Below are positions 1-6,736 of a stretch of DNA of 7,521 bases, in pieces (within the stretch, counting starts at the first letter, position 1; every line of letters starts with the position of its first letter). Both the position numbers and the translations under genes were made by a program. Below the pieces are notes generated by a model that did no database searches, was not told the DNA's origin, and saw nothing but the letters and a program-made list of their open reading frames with translations. Source of the stretch: Spirochaetaceae bacterium (GTDB lineage Bacteria > Spirochaetota > Spirochaetia > Treponematales > Breznakiellaceae). The stretch lies in assembly GCA_031290205.1 (NCBI GenBank), contig JAITNZ010000078.1, positions 1 to 7,521 of the forward strand, given 5' to 3'.

Positions 1-81
1 GGCGTTGGGGGTTAATACAGCACGGCGTAGCGCCAGCAAAAACCACTGTTCAGAAAGCGGTATCAGCGCGCCGGGCGCACT

Positions 82-130
82 GCGTTGCGCCCTACCCCCT
101 CTGCGGGGGGTATCCCCCCGCAACGCCCCC
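82..130. repeat. GC-rich palindromic repeat, copy 1
   Basis: The core 102-122 is a perfect palindrome: TGCGGGGGG, a TAT spacer, then CCCCCCGCA. It is followed by ACGCCCCC and preceded by GCGTTGCGCCC. Related sequences with the same order (CTCTGCGGGG, spacer, CCCC, GCAACGCCCC) occur at 524-562 and at 1154-1190, the latter inside a gene. Copy 1 is the least degenerate. Such short GC-rich palindromes are typical of dispersed REP- or RPE-like elements; which family this belongs to cannot be told from the window. Confidence 0.6.
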
Positions 131-139
131 TCGTCAACA

Positions 140-191
140 ATAGAGCATTATCACACTTTTGGGAATTTACCCAGAAAAATAAATTGCACCC
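140..191 (-). repeat. 52-bp dispersed repeat, left copy (uninterrupted)
   Basis: The reverse complement of 149-191 matches 7150-7192 at 39 of 43 positions. The shared blocks are GGGTGCAATTTATTTTTC, TAAAT and AAAAGTGTGATA, with the four mismatches in two small patches. The neighbouring ATAGAGCAT (140-148), read on the minus strand as ATGCTCTAT, also recurs on the right at 7327-7335, beyond an insertion. The left copy therefore looks like the uninterrupted form. Orientation is inverted relative to the right copy. Confidence 0.75.
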
Positions 192-194
192 CAA

Positions 195-250
195 CTCCCC
201 GCACTTGAGCTGCCCTGCGATTTTAATCGCGGGGACGGCAGGGCGGGGAG
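195..250. repeat. Long imperfect hairpin
   Basis: Three nested stems are visible: an outer stem CTCCCCGC (195-202) with GCGGGGAG (243-250), a middle stem CTGCC (210-214) with GGCAG (237-241), and an inner stem GCGATT (217-222) with AATCGC (225-230). It lies 4 bp from the 52-bp repeat. There is no T-tract on either side, so it is not a classic terminator. It could be part of a larger repeat unit or a structured RNA element at the end of a transcript. Confidence 0.5.
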
Positions 251-341
251 AGCCTCACCAGAAAGTGGGCGCCCATTTCCTAAGCAAGTACGTTTCCTCG
301 TCGGACGCTTTTACTGCCACTTAGGAAAAGCATAACACCAT

Positions 342-368
342 GTCGGCAGTAGCCGACTAAAGTTTTTT
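342..368 (+). terminator. Weak terminator-like hairpin
   Basis: GTCGGC (342-347), a four-base loop AGTA and GCCGAC (352-357) form a compact stem, followed after TAAAG by six T residues (363-368). The T-run is offset by 5 nt from the stem and no plus-strand gene ends here within the window, so a role as terminator is uncertain. On the minus strand no T-run follows, so it would not end the DUF115 transcript. Confidence 0.25.
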
Positions 369-471
369 ACCAGTGATACTTTCTGGTAAGCCTTCCCCCG
401 CCCCGCCCGCTACGTCAGCAAATTCCTCTACAGCACAAGCGGGGAGGGCTTTTCGGACGAGGAGGAGAATT

Positions 472-498
472 GGGGGATAGGGGTAGGGGAGGAAGGGG
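472..498 (+). other. Potential G-quadruplex tract
   Basis: Four runs of four or more G with short loops are present on the plus strand: GGGGG, ATA, GGGG, TA, GGGG, AGGAA, GGGG. This meets the standard sequence rule for an intramolecular G-quadruplex with four-tetrad potential. It sits in a purine-rich stretch from about 459 to 500, downstream of the DUF115 gene. In the minus-strand transcript running through here the tract would be C-rich, so any quadruplex would form in the DNA non-template strand of that gene. No function can be assigned. Confidence 0.5.
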
Positions 499-523
499 AA
501 GTATCCCCCTACGCGCGCACGTT

Positions 524-562
524 GTTGCGCTCTCTGCGGGGGACACCCCAGCAATGCCCCCC
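524..562. repeat. GC-rich palindromic repeat, copy 2
   Basis: It shares the order seen at 82-130: GTTGCGC, then TCTCTGCGGGGG, a short spacer ACA, CCCC, then GCAATGCCCCCC. The central palindrome is degraded: the arms TGCGGGG and CCCCAGCA have one extra base and a mismatch. A GTATCCCCC block lies nearby at 501-509. Confidence 0.5.
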
Positions 563-750
563 GGCTCTGTGCTACGGTTTCCGCCTAACAGCAAAGCCTA
601 ACGGTGCGCGCTTAGGAGGCTGGCAGGTGCGCGGGCGCCTCCGGGTGAGTGCGCGGCAAGGAGCATGACAGCAAGCACCTGAGAAAACCTTCCCCCCAAT
701 GCCAATAATTGACGGATACTTATTTTCAGGCATTACGGTCATAAGCGCTT

Positions 751-3078
751 TCAGACTTGGCGTGATAAGCGCTCCCACAGCCGCAAGAACGGCGGAAGCT
801 CGGCGCGCACTCGGTTCAGGAAGCCTTTGTCCGTTACGGGGGGGCGCCGTCCGCCGCCTGCCGCGCAATCGGGGAAATGCGCCCAGAGGTAATCCGCCTC
901 GTCCAAGAGAAAATCGAGCCGTTCAGGAGCGGCGTCCCGTTTTCCCGTAAGAATATCGAGTATTTCGCTGAGGATGCCGCTCTCATGCTCACAAAATGCC
1001 ATAAGCTGCTGTTTATACATGGGGGGAAGCCTCCCCCAAGTATCTCCCCTTCTTTCCTGTGCCATCCGACTCAAGACGCCTCTTTCGTTATGCAAGCGGC
1101 GTTCATCAGTCGCTTTGCCTTGAGGCTGTAAATTTCGTGTTGCTTTCGCGGCGTCCCCTCTGCGTGGAGATCGCCCCTCGCAACGCCCCCAGCCGCTGTC
1201 AGCCACTGGCGGCTTGGTGTCCGGCACCGCCGACTGAGTATCTGGCACCGCAGGCTTGGTGTCTGGCACCGCCGGCTTGGTGTCTGGCACCGCCGGCTTG
1301 GTGTCTGGCACCGCCACCGGCTCGGTGTCTGGCACTGCCGCCGGCTTGGTGTCTGGCACCGCCGCCAGCTTGGTGTCTGGCACCGCCAGCTTGGTGTCTG
1401 GCACCGGCAGCTCGGTGTCCGGCAACGCTACGAGCATGGTGTCTGGCACCGCCGCCAGTTTGGTGCCCAGCTCCGCTGGCTCGGTGTCTGGCACCGCCAG
1501 CTGAGTGTCTGGCACCGCCGGCTTGGTGTCTGGCACTGCCGCCGGCTTGGTCTCTGGCACCGCCGACTGAGTGTCCGGCATCGCTGGCTCGGTGTCTGGC
1601 ACCGCCGGCTTGGTGTCTGGCACCGCCGGCTCGGTGTCTGGCACCGCCGGCTTGGTGTCTGGCACCGCTGGCTTGGTGTCTGGCACCGCCGGCTGAGTGT
1701 CTGGCACCGCTGGCTTAAACCGCGCGGCGGCTTCTTCCATCGTGAGGGTTTGCACGCCGAGCGGGAGCCCGCTGCTTTCGAGGTCGGATACCCGCGGGTT
1801 GCCCCCGAACTCGGCTTGAAAGAGAGCGCGGTATTGGCGGAGCGCGGCATCAGTCTGAACGAGCGCGCCGGATTTTGAGCTTGTGGAAAATCTGTTCCCG
1901 CTAAAGGCGGCGGCGGCGGGGTAATTTCCCGAAAAACGCGTGCTCGTACGGAGGGCGGCAAGGTGTGTGGGGCTCCCCCTGCAATGGTATGAGTCCAGCG
2001 TAAACGAAAAATCGAGCCCCACCGTAATGACATCGCCCGACGTTATCCCGAGGGCGATTGCTACGGCAGAGAGCCCGACGGAACCGAGCGGCGGCAACGG
2101 CGGCGGCATTTGTGGGAAAAAACCGGCAAGGCGCGTAAAAATCCGTAAATCTGTCCAGCGCGTCCAGAAAAGTAGCGGAGGGGCGCCGAGGCAGCGCGCT
2201 GTCGCAGGAAGCGCCGACAGGTCCATCGCAAGCGGGATAGCCTGCGCCGACGAAAAGCCACCCACTCCGGCAAAATCCTTCAGATTCCAATGCTGGGCTT
2301 CCAGCGCCACCACCAAATCAGGCTTAATCCCCCGCTGAAGCAACGGCAGTAGCGCGGTATCGACGGCAATGACGAAGGCGCCCTCAAACGATTTATGGCG
2401 GCGGCACCAATCGTCAAGCGAGGGTCCGGCGCCGGCGACGATGACCGGCGCAGAGCCGATATTAAGGCTTGCGATGCTGGGGGAAAGCAGCAGGGGGAGG
2501 TTGCGGATTGCGTTGCGGATATAGAGCCGCCCAAGTCGGGTAAGGGTCATCGCGTTCCCCCACTCAATCTGAATTTCGTGCCGCAGCGTGTCGGCAAAGG
2601 TTTGATAGAGCTTTGGCGCAAGAGCGAAACCGCCTGTCAGCGGGATAAGCTCGATGCGGCGAAATACACGCTGCCCCCATTTTTCATGAACGAAGCGGCA
2701 GAGCGCCGCCGGATTCTCCGTGTGAACAAACGTGAGCTTGCCCGAACAGGGCGGCAGGTAGCCGAGCGTCCATTCATAAAGGATTTTGTCCGCTTCGACG
2801 CAGAGCAGTGCCGCATTGTCGGGGAGTGCTTCCAGAAATGCCTCGAGCCCGTAAGCAAAAAGCGGCGAGGGGCAGAGGTAGAGCGTCCGCTCTTTTGCAG
2901 GAAGGAATCTGGCGAGGAGCTTTTCCGCCTGAGCGTGCGGGTCGAAGCGCGAAAGCAGGGATCTTCCCTTATAAAAAACGGAAAACCCCTGTTCTGCGGC
3001 AATTATCTGCGGCAAGTCGGCAGTGGCGGAACTAGTTTCCGTTTTGCTGACTGTCGGGGCGTTGGAAGAGAGCGGCAT
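751..3078 (-). CDS. MptE-like DUF115 protein with xPAVPDT repeats
   Basis: 775 residues. Residues 1-450 carry the DUF115 / 6-hydroxymethylpterin pyrophosphokinase MptE-like region: an N-terminal part with FYKGRSLLSRFDP (35-47), the nucleotide-binding-type motif VAGAGPSLD (214-222), DTALLPLLQRGIKPDLVVALEAQ (240-262) and GDVITVGLDFSF (348-359). In bacteria this family overlaps the motility-associated factor (Maf) glycosyltransferase-like proteins; in treponemes its substrate is not known. Residues 455-628 are about 24 tandem units of x-PAVPDT, likely an extended proline-rich linker. Residues 629-686 (beginning GWGRCEGRSP) are basic, look non-domain-like and coincide with a dispersed DNA repeat. 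Residues 687-775 resume an ordinary acidic domain (LDFLLDEADYLWAHFPDC) that I take as the native C-terminus. The protein is therefore roughly 230 residues longer than its domains require. No signal peptide or membrane segment is seen. The gene overlaps the foldase gene by 47 bp, suggesting co-transcription; the ATG at 3078 lacks a good Shine-Dalgarno sequence, so the start is uncertain by tens of residues. Confidence 0.85.
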   Translation of the reverse strand: MPLSSNAPTVSKTETSSATADLPQIIAAEQGFSVFYKGRSLLSRFDPHAQAEKLLARFLPAKERTLYLCPSPLFAYGLEAFLEALPDNAALLCVEADKILYEWTLGYLPPCSGKLTFVHTENPAALCRFVHEKWGQRVFRRIELIPLTGGFALAPKLYQTFADTLRHEIQIEWGNAMTLTRLGRLYIRNAIRNLPLLLSPSIASLNIGSAPVIVAGAGPSLDDWCRRHKSFEGAFVIAVDTALLPLLQRGIKPDLVVALEAQHWNLKDFAGVGGFSSAQAIPLAMDLSALPATARCLGAPPLLFWTRWTDLRIFTRLAGFFPQMPPPLPPLGSVGLSAVAIALGITSGDVITVGLDFSFTLDSYHCRGSPTHLAALRTSTRFSGNYPAAAAFSGNRFSTSSKSGALVQTDAALRQYRALFQAEFGGNPRVSDLESSGLPLGVQTLTMEEAAARFKPAVPDTQPAVPDTKPAVPDTKPAVPDTEPAVPDTKPAVPDTEPAMPDTQSAVPETKPAAVPDTKPAVPDTQLAVPDTEPAELGTKLAAVPDTMLVALPDTELPVPDTKLAVPDTKLAAVPDTKPAAVPDTEPVAVPDTKPAVPDTKPAVPDTKPAVPDTQSAVPDTKPPVADSGWGRCEGRSPRRGDAAKATRNLQPQGKATDERRLHNERGVLSRMAQERRGDTWGRLPPMYKQQLMAFCEHESGILSEILDILTGKRDAAPERLDFLLDEADYLWAHFPDCAAGGGRRPPVTDKGFLNRVRAELPPFLRLWERLSRQV
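1154..1190. repeat. GC-rich palindromic repeat, copy 3, inside a gene
   Basis: TCCCCTCTGCG, a degenerate centre, then CGCAACGCCCCC repeats the order of the copy at 82-130; the palindrome TGCG...CGCA (1161-1182) keeps its outer arms but the inner ones have drifted. It lies inside the DUF115 coding sequence directly downstream (in gene direction) of the heptad array and is translated without a stop, giving residues from about 630 to 642 (GRCEGRSPRRGD). The flanking sequence to about 1021 is also unlike the native domain. Confidence 0.5.
1195..1716 (-). repeat. Tandem 21/24-bp array encoding xPAVPDT units
   Basis: About 24 units are counted on the protein level, most KPAVPDT, EPAVPDT or QPAVPDT (21 bp), with octads such as KPAAVPDT and KLAAVPDT (24 bp). 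On the plus strand the unit reads GGCACCGCCGGCTTGGTGTC. Unit lengths are always multiples of three, and units at the two ends are near-identical in DNA while the central ones (EPAELGT, MLVALPDT, ELPVPDT) have diverged, a pattern expected of expansion at the ends of an older array. Several other frames stay open across the array only because the unit has no stop in those frames. Confidence 0.9.
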
Positions 3079-4717
3079 AGCGCGCCGTAAAATTATCTAT
3101 GGACTTGCCGCTCTTCAAAATAGCAGTGGAGAGGTTGTCTTGAAGGGACTTATCCATAAACGTATCCAAAAAATAGGCGCGTGTTTTTTCCTCAGCTTCC
3201 TCAGCCTCCCCCGCCTCGTTCGCGGTGCTGTCCTCTGCCGCCGCTTTGCGCGAGGCAAGGACGACAACGCTGTTCAGCGAAGCGTCAATCACGAAAGGGG
3301 CAGAAATTTTTCCGGCAGCCAGTGAAAATGCCGTCCTCCAAAAATTCTCGTTCTGGACGCCCGCGCGTAATTCGGGGCTTGATCCCGAATTTGATTTTGC
3401 AAGAGTCTCGAAAAGCGGGTTGTCTCCATAATTTATCGGGACAGGTCCAAAATCGGATGCCGAAACACTATGTTTGCTCAGGGCGGCGTCAAGCCCGGTC
3501 GCATCGGCATCCGCCGCGAAGCTTTGGGCTTTGGCAATCAGCCAATCTTCGATAACGCCGCGCTCAGCTTCACCCAGATGCGTGCGGACATTTGTCAAAA
3601 CGGCGGAATCCGCCGTATCCGCAGGCTTTGCCGCGCTCTCGGCGCGGAAAATCGTCCAGCCGGAGCTGGTCTTTATCACCGCGCTCACACTTCCCGCAGT
3701 AAGGTTGACTACCGCGCGCCGGTCCTCCTCGGACGGAATCAGCGAATCAAGCTGATACGCCATCCGTTCGCCGGCATCGCCGCCAGAGTCGGCAAAAGAA
3801 TCCTTCGATTGAGCCTTCGCCGCCTCTTCAAAGTTTGTCGCGCCGCTGGAAATCGAAGCCAGCACCGTACCCGCATCAGCTTCGCTTGAAGTAAGCGTAA
3901 TCTGAGAAAGATGCGTCGTTTTGAAAAAGTCAGGGTTTTTTTCGATGTATGCGATCAGTTCAGCATCAGGATAGTCGGCGTAAGGAAAGGCAATTAGCGA
4001 AAAGCGCCGCGCGTCTTTTGCCATCGACGCAATAAAATCAACTTCCTTCGAAGCAATCTTTATCGCGGGAATGAATTTCCCCTCGGATGAAACGTCAGGA
4101 TTCGCGTCCTCCGCATCCGCGAAAAACCCCGCCATATCATGCTGATAACGCTGAATGATCATGTCATCCCTCAGCTCCTGGATGGTCTCGAGATGACGGG
4201 CTGCACTCTCCTGCCGGTAACGCAACACGGAAAAAACGCCGTTCTCCTGATATTTCGGCAGGGCGGCGACTTTTTTATCGACCAGCGCCTTGGGCGGCGC
4301 ATAATGCGCCTTCTTCGCCGACTCGAAAATCGCCGTCCTCACCAGCGCCGACTGAAACGCCTGTCGCGTCGCCTGCGTCTCGGCGCCTTCGCCCCGCCAG
4401 CCGTAACTATTCGCATAATACTCGATATAACTCTGCCGCATCTTAGCAAAATAACTATCCGGCGTCAGCTCGACCGGAATGCCGTCATAGCTGCCAAATG
4501 TAAGCAAATCGCTGCTTAACCCGCCTGAACTCCAAGGGGCGGCATCCATCGGCAGCAGCACGAAGGCAACGATGACCAGCACGAGCACGAGGATAGTGCC
4601 TGTAAAAATCAGCGGCTGCTGCTTGAACTTCCGTGCCAACTCCGAAAGCTCGCCGCCGCCATGCGAGCCGTCAGAACTCATAGTATTGAGCTGCTTGTTA
4701 TTCTTATTTTGAGACAT
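3032..4717 (-). CDS. Membrane-anchored SurA/PpiD-like peptidyl-prolyl isomerase (foldase)
   Basis: 561 residues. A short hydrophilic cytoplasmic tail (1-35) precedes a single transmembrane segment (about 36-56, LIFTGTILVLVLVIVAFVLL), so the bulk of the protein is periplasmic, as in PpiD. Residues about 70-200 form a helical SurA/PpiD N-terminal-type chaperone region (GIPVELTPDSYFAKMR, then FQSALVRTAIFESAKKA). Residues about 267-361 match a parvulin rotamase domain: HLSQITLTS, FEEAAKAQSKDSFADSGGDAGER, and a C-terminal GSVSAVIKTSSGWTIFRAES. A second, more divergent domain and an acidic coiled region (500-515, EAGEAEEAEE) follow. The expected role is helping exported and outer-membrane proteins fold; whether the parvulin site is active cannot be judged. 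The start is supported by AAGGA 7 nt before the ATG. The gene follows the ABC terminator and precedes DUF115 with a 47-bp overlap. It could equally be annotated as a SurA N-terminal domain protein. Confidence 0.82.
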   Translation of the reverse strand: MSQNKNNKQLNTMSSDGSHGGGELSELARKFKQQPLIFTGTILVLVLVIVAFVLLPMDAAPWSSGGLSSDLLTFGSYDGIPVELTPDSYFAKMRQSYIEYYANSYGWRGEGAETQATRQAFQSALVRTAIFESAKKAHYAPPKALVDKKVAALPKYQENGVFSVLRYRQESAARHLETIQELRDDMIIQRYQHDMAGFFADAEDANPDVSSEGKFIPAIKIASKEVDFIASMAKDARRFSLIAFPYADYPDAELIAYIEKNPDFFKTTHLSQITLTSSEADAGTVLASISSGATNFEEAAKAQSKDSFADSGGDAGERMAYQLDSLIPSEEDRRAVVNLTAGSVSAVIKTSSGWTIFRAESAAKPADTADSAVLTNVRTHLGEAERGVIEDWLIAKAQSFAADADATGLDAALSKHSVSASDFGPVPINYGDNPLFETLAKSNSGSSPELRAGVQNENFWRTAFSLAAGKISAPFVIDASLNSVVVLASRKAAAEDSTANEAGEAEEAEEKTRAYFLDTFMDKSLQDNLSTAILKSGKSIDNFTARYAALFQRPDSQQNGN

Positions 4718-4766
4718 ACCAGTTTCCTTAAATTGATTTTCACCCTAGCTTAACACAGGCAGCCGG

Positions 4767-4823
4767 AAAAATACAAGGGGGCAAAACTCTCCAGCAAAAC
4801 CCCGCTTCTGCTGCCCCCCCCTT
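4767..4823 (-). terminator. Probable Rho-independent terminator of the ABC genes
   Basis: Read on the minus strand, the ATPase stop codon TAA (4824-4822) runs directly into a block of eight G followed by CA. About 30 nt later comes TGCCCCCTTG and then TATTTTT (4773-4767). AAGGGGG...GCA can pair with TGCCCCCTT with a bulge of extra G, giving a GC-rich stem followed by a T-rich tail. It separates the ABC pair from the foldase gene; I did not find a convincing promoter for the latter in the remaining 50 bp. Confidence 0.5.
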
Positions 4824-5625
4824 AACTCAAGAGCATCTCGTCGTTTGCAAGTTCGCGGTGTTTAGCCGCCTTAAAGCGTTGCTGTAAATCGGAAAGGGTG
4901 AGGTTTTGCTTTTCGCTGCCGCCAATATCAAGGATGATTTCGCCTGAATCCATCATCAGCAGGCGATTGCCGATGGCGAGGGCGTGCTTCATGTTGTGCG
5001 TTATCATCAGCACCGTCAAATTATTATCGCAAGCAAACTCGCGCGTCAGGTTCAACACGAGTTCGGCATTCACGGGGTCGAGCGCCGCCGTATGCTCATC
5101 GAGGAGGAGTATCTCCGGTTTGGACATAATCGTCATCAGCAATGTAAGCGTCTGCCGCTGTCCGCCCGAAAAAAGAGCGACATTATCGCGCAGTCGGCTT
5201 TCAAGACCAAGCCCCAGTTTTTGTATCCTGTCGCGGAACACGGCGCGTTTCGCATTGTTTAAGCTGATTTTAAGCCCGCGATAGCCCTTCTTTTCGCAGA
5301 TAATCATATTATCTTCGAGGGACATATTACCCGCCGTTCCCAAAAGAGGATTCTGAAAAATCCGCCCGATAAACCGCGCGCGTTTATACTCACTCAGCCT
5401 CGTTATATCGAGCGCGGCGTCAGGCGCCCCAAGCTGTATCGCGCCGCTTTCACTGGGGTACGTGCCCGCTATCACATTGAGCAATGTTGACTTCCCCGCG
5501 CCGTTAGACCCGATGACCGTGATAAAATCACCCCTGTCGATTTTTAGATTGATATTCTTCAATGCGTGATTTTCATCCGGCGTCCCCTTCCCAAAAACCA
5601 CATTGATATTTTTAAGGATGAGCAT
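4822..5625 (-). CDS. ABC transporter ATP-binding protein (TrpZ-type family)
   Basis: 267 residues from the ATG at 5625. It is the cytoplasmic motor that hydrolyses ATP to drive the permease encoded just upstream. All nucleotide-binding motifs are present: Walker A GSNGAGKST (39-47), Q-loop glutamine at about 91 (IFQNPLLGT), signature FSGGQRQ (152-158, with F in place of the usual leading L), Walker B ILLLDE (172-177) followed by HTAALDP (D-loop), and the switch histidine in MITHN (about 210). The order and the QNPLLGTAGNMSLEDN segment resemble ATPases of the tryptophan/tyrosine-type and related uncharacterised importers whose permease is of the RILDFADLTVDG type. An in-frame ATG further upstream at 5772 would add 49 residues lying inside the permease gene and unlike the family; the 5625 start has AGAGGAG at a good distance and begins with the typical MLILKNINVVFGKGT. 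The 14-bp overlap with the permease suggests translational coupling. Confidence 0.93.
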   Translation of the reverse strand: MLILKNINVVFGKGTPDENHALKNINLKIDRGDFITVIGSNGAGKSTLLNVIAGTYPSESGAIQLGAPDAALDITRLSEYKRARFIGRIFQNPLLGTAGNMSLEDNMIICEKKGYRGLKISLNNAKRAVFRDRIQKLGLGLESRLRDNVALFSGGQRQTLTLLMTIMSKPEILLLDEHTAALDPVNAELVLNLTREFACDNNLTVLMITHNMKHALAIGNRLLMMDSGEIILDIGGSEKQNLTLSDLQQRFKAAKHRELANDEMLLS

Positions 5626-6535
5626 CGTGAGCGCTCCTCTTCTTCCTAAAAATATCCTGAAAAAACGCGCCCCGGTATTTCGAGGCAACGAGGCAGATGA
5701 TGATGAGTAAACCGGTAACAAGTTTGAAGTCGTTTGGTCCCATGCCGACTTCGTGTCCGTGAACACGGGCAAGGAACATCAGCGCACGGTAGAGGACTGA
5801 GCCGAGTATAACCCGAAAGGTAAGTAGCATTATCTTATTCGATTTGAGCAGAAACTCGCCGAGCATCACCGAGGCGAGTCCCGATACGACGATGCCGTTG
5901 CCGCTTCCGACATCGGAAAACCCATTGTAGAGCGCAGCGAACGAACCCGAAAGCGCCACGAGCCCATTCGAGAACGCGATGCCGACCGCCTTAAGCACCG
6001 AAGGGTTCATCCCCTGCGAGATGATCATCTGCGGATTGCCGCCGAGGGCGCCCATCGTCAAACCGAAGTTCGTGCGGAAAAAAAGATCGCATATAATTTT
6101 TACAAATAGCACCACGATAATCAAAAAGACGAGCACCGAAAGTTCGCCGTGAATAAAACCAAACATGCCCTCACGCAGCGAAGCAAACAGGGTATCGAGC
6201 TTCAAAAATGAAAGATACGATTTGCCTTCCATAATCCGTATGTTCACCGAATAGAGCATCGTCATCGTGAGTATGCCGGCAAGGAGTCCGGGCACCTTGA
6301 GTGTGGTGTGTATCACGGCGGTTACCAAGCCGCCGCAGCATCCGGCAAGAAAGGCAAGCAAAAACGCGAGCGCGGGATTCACCCCGTTGAGGAGGCATAA
6401 CGCGGTAACGGCGCCGCCCAGCGGGAAAGTGCCGTCGACCGTCAAGTCGGCAAAATCTAAAATCCGAAAGGTAACAAATACCCCCAACACCATAAGAGAG
6501 TATATCAAACCTTCAATAAATATCGCCTGCGCCAT
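5612..6535 (-). CDS. ABC transporter permease (TrpY-type, branched-chain-like family)
   Basis: 307 residues, strongly hydrophobic, with about eight membrane segments. The diagnostic early motif RILDFADLTVDGTFPLGGAV (24-43) and the later GGNPQMIISQGMNPSVLK (165-182) and GSGNGIVVSGLASVMLGE (210-227) place it in the inner-membrane permease family that works with tryptophan-, tyrosine- or other small-solute-binding proteins; the substrate cannot be read from the sequence. The C-terminus is basic (KYRGAFFQDIFRKKR) and cytoplasmic. The ATG at 6535 is set by an in-frame stop 12 nt upstream; the Shine-Dalgarno sequence is weak or absent. Family operons usually run binding protein, permease, ATPase, but no binding-protein gene lies upstream here, where there are repeats and gene relics instead. 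Confidence 0.9.
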   Translation of the reverse strand: MAQAIFIEGLIYSLMVLGVFVTFRILDFADLTVDGTFPLGGAVTALCLLNGVNPALAFLLAFLAGCCGGLVTAVIHTTLKVPGLLAGILTMTMLYSVNIRIMEGKSYLSFLKLDTLFASLREGMFGFIHGELSVLVFLIIVVLFVKIICDLFFRTNFGLTMGALGGNPQMIISQGMNPSVLKAVGIAFSNGLVALSGSFAALYNGFSDVGSGNGIVVSGLASVMLGEFLLKSNKIMLLTFRVILGSVLYRALMFLARVHGHEVGMGPNDFKLVTGLLIIICLVASKYRGAFFQDIFRKKRSAHDAHP

Positions 6536-6736
6536 TTTTACAGTCTAACGCAATTACCCCCTCTCTGTCCATAGTCCATACTCAGTGGGTGCACATCCAA
6601 ATTCGTGGTAAATTGGGAGTAGGGAGCATCCCAAATACGTCTACTTTACAAAATATCTAAAACAAGAGTAGAATGGGGGTATGGCAGATGAAAACCAAAA
6701 TTTATTGCTTTACTGGCATTAATACCGGACGGCTGA
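6536..6736. other. Intergenic region upstream of the ABC permease
   Basis: No gene is supported. Visible items are a tandem TATGGAC repeat read on the minus strand (near 6565-6585), a 12-bp block TTCGTGGTAAAT (6602-6613) identical to 7165-7176 within the right copy of the 52-bp repeat, and TTGGGA...TCCCAA inverted arms near 6614-6635. A minus-strand promoter for the permease must lie here or further up, but no clear -35/-10 pair could be chosen. Confidence 0.5.

Larger units (their letters stand above)
1..750. other. Gene-free, repeat-rich intergenic region
   Basis: No reading frame here has a plausible ribosome binding site, a recognisable motif or protein-like composition. The sequence is dominated by G and C runs and palindromes. 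Identifiable parts are two copies of a GC-rich palindromic repeat, one copy of a 52-bp dispersed repeat, a long imperfect hairpin, nested inverted repeats at 258-390 (ACCAGAAAGT at about 257-266 against ACTTTCTGGT near 378-387; TTTCCTAAG near 277-285 against CTTAGGAAA near 320-328) and a G-run tract. It lies downstream of the DUF115 gene, whose stop codon is at 751-753. No tRNA-like T-arm was found. Confidence 0.7.

Noticed and set aside
1..750. tRNA or other structured RNA gene in the left hairpin-rich region
   Set aside because: No T-arm GTTCRANNC sequence or acceptor pairing fits; the hairpins are better explained as repeats.
572..868. Minus-strand frame of 98 codons overlapping the end of the DUF115 gene
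   Set aside because: Arginine- and proline-rich composition typical of shadow frames in GC-rich DNA, no ribosome binding site, and no recognisable motif.
1195..1716. Array considered as CRISPR
   Set aside because: Units are 21 or 24 bp, directly adjacent with no unique spacers, and encode a regular peptide.
1059..1718. Long plus-strand frame of LAPPAWC-type repeats across the array
   Set aside because: It is open only because the 21/24-bp unit lacks stops in several frames; the minus-strand frame carries the DUF115 domains on both sides.
5626..5772. Upstream ATG extending the ATPase by 49 residues
   Set aside because: The extension lies in the permease gene, is unlike the family, and the start at 5625 has a good ribosome binding site.
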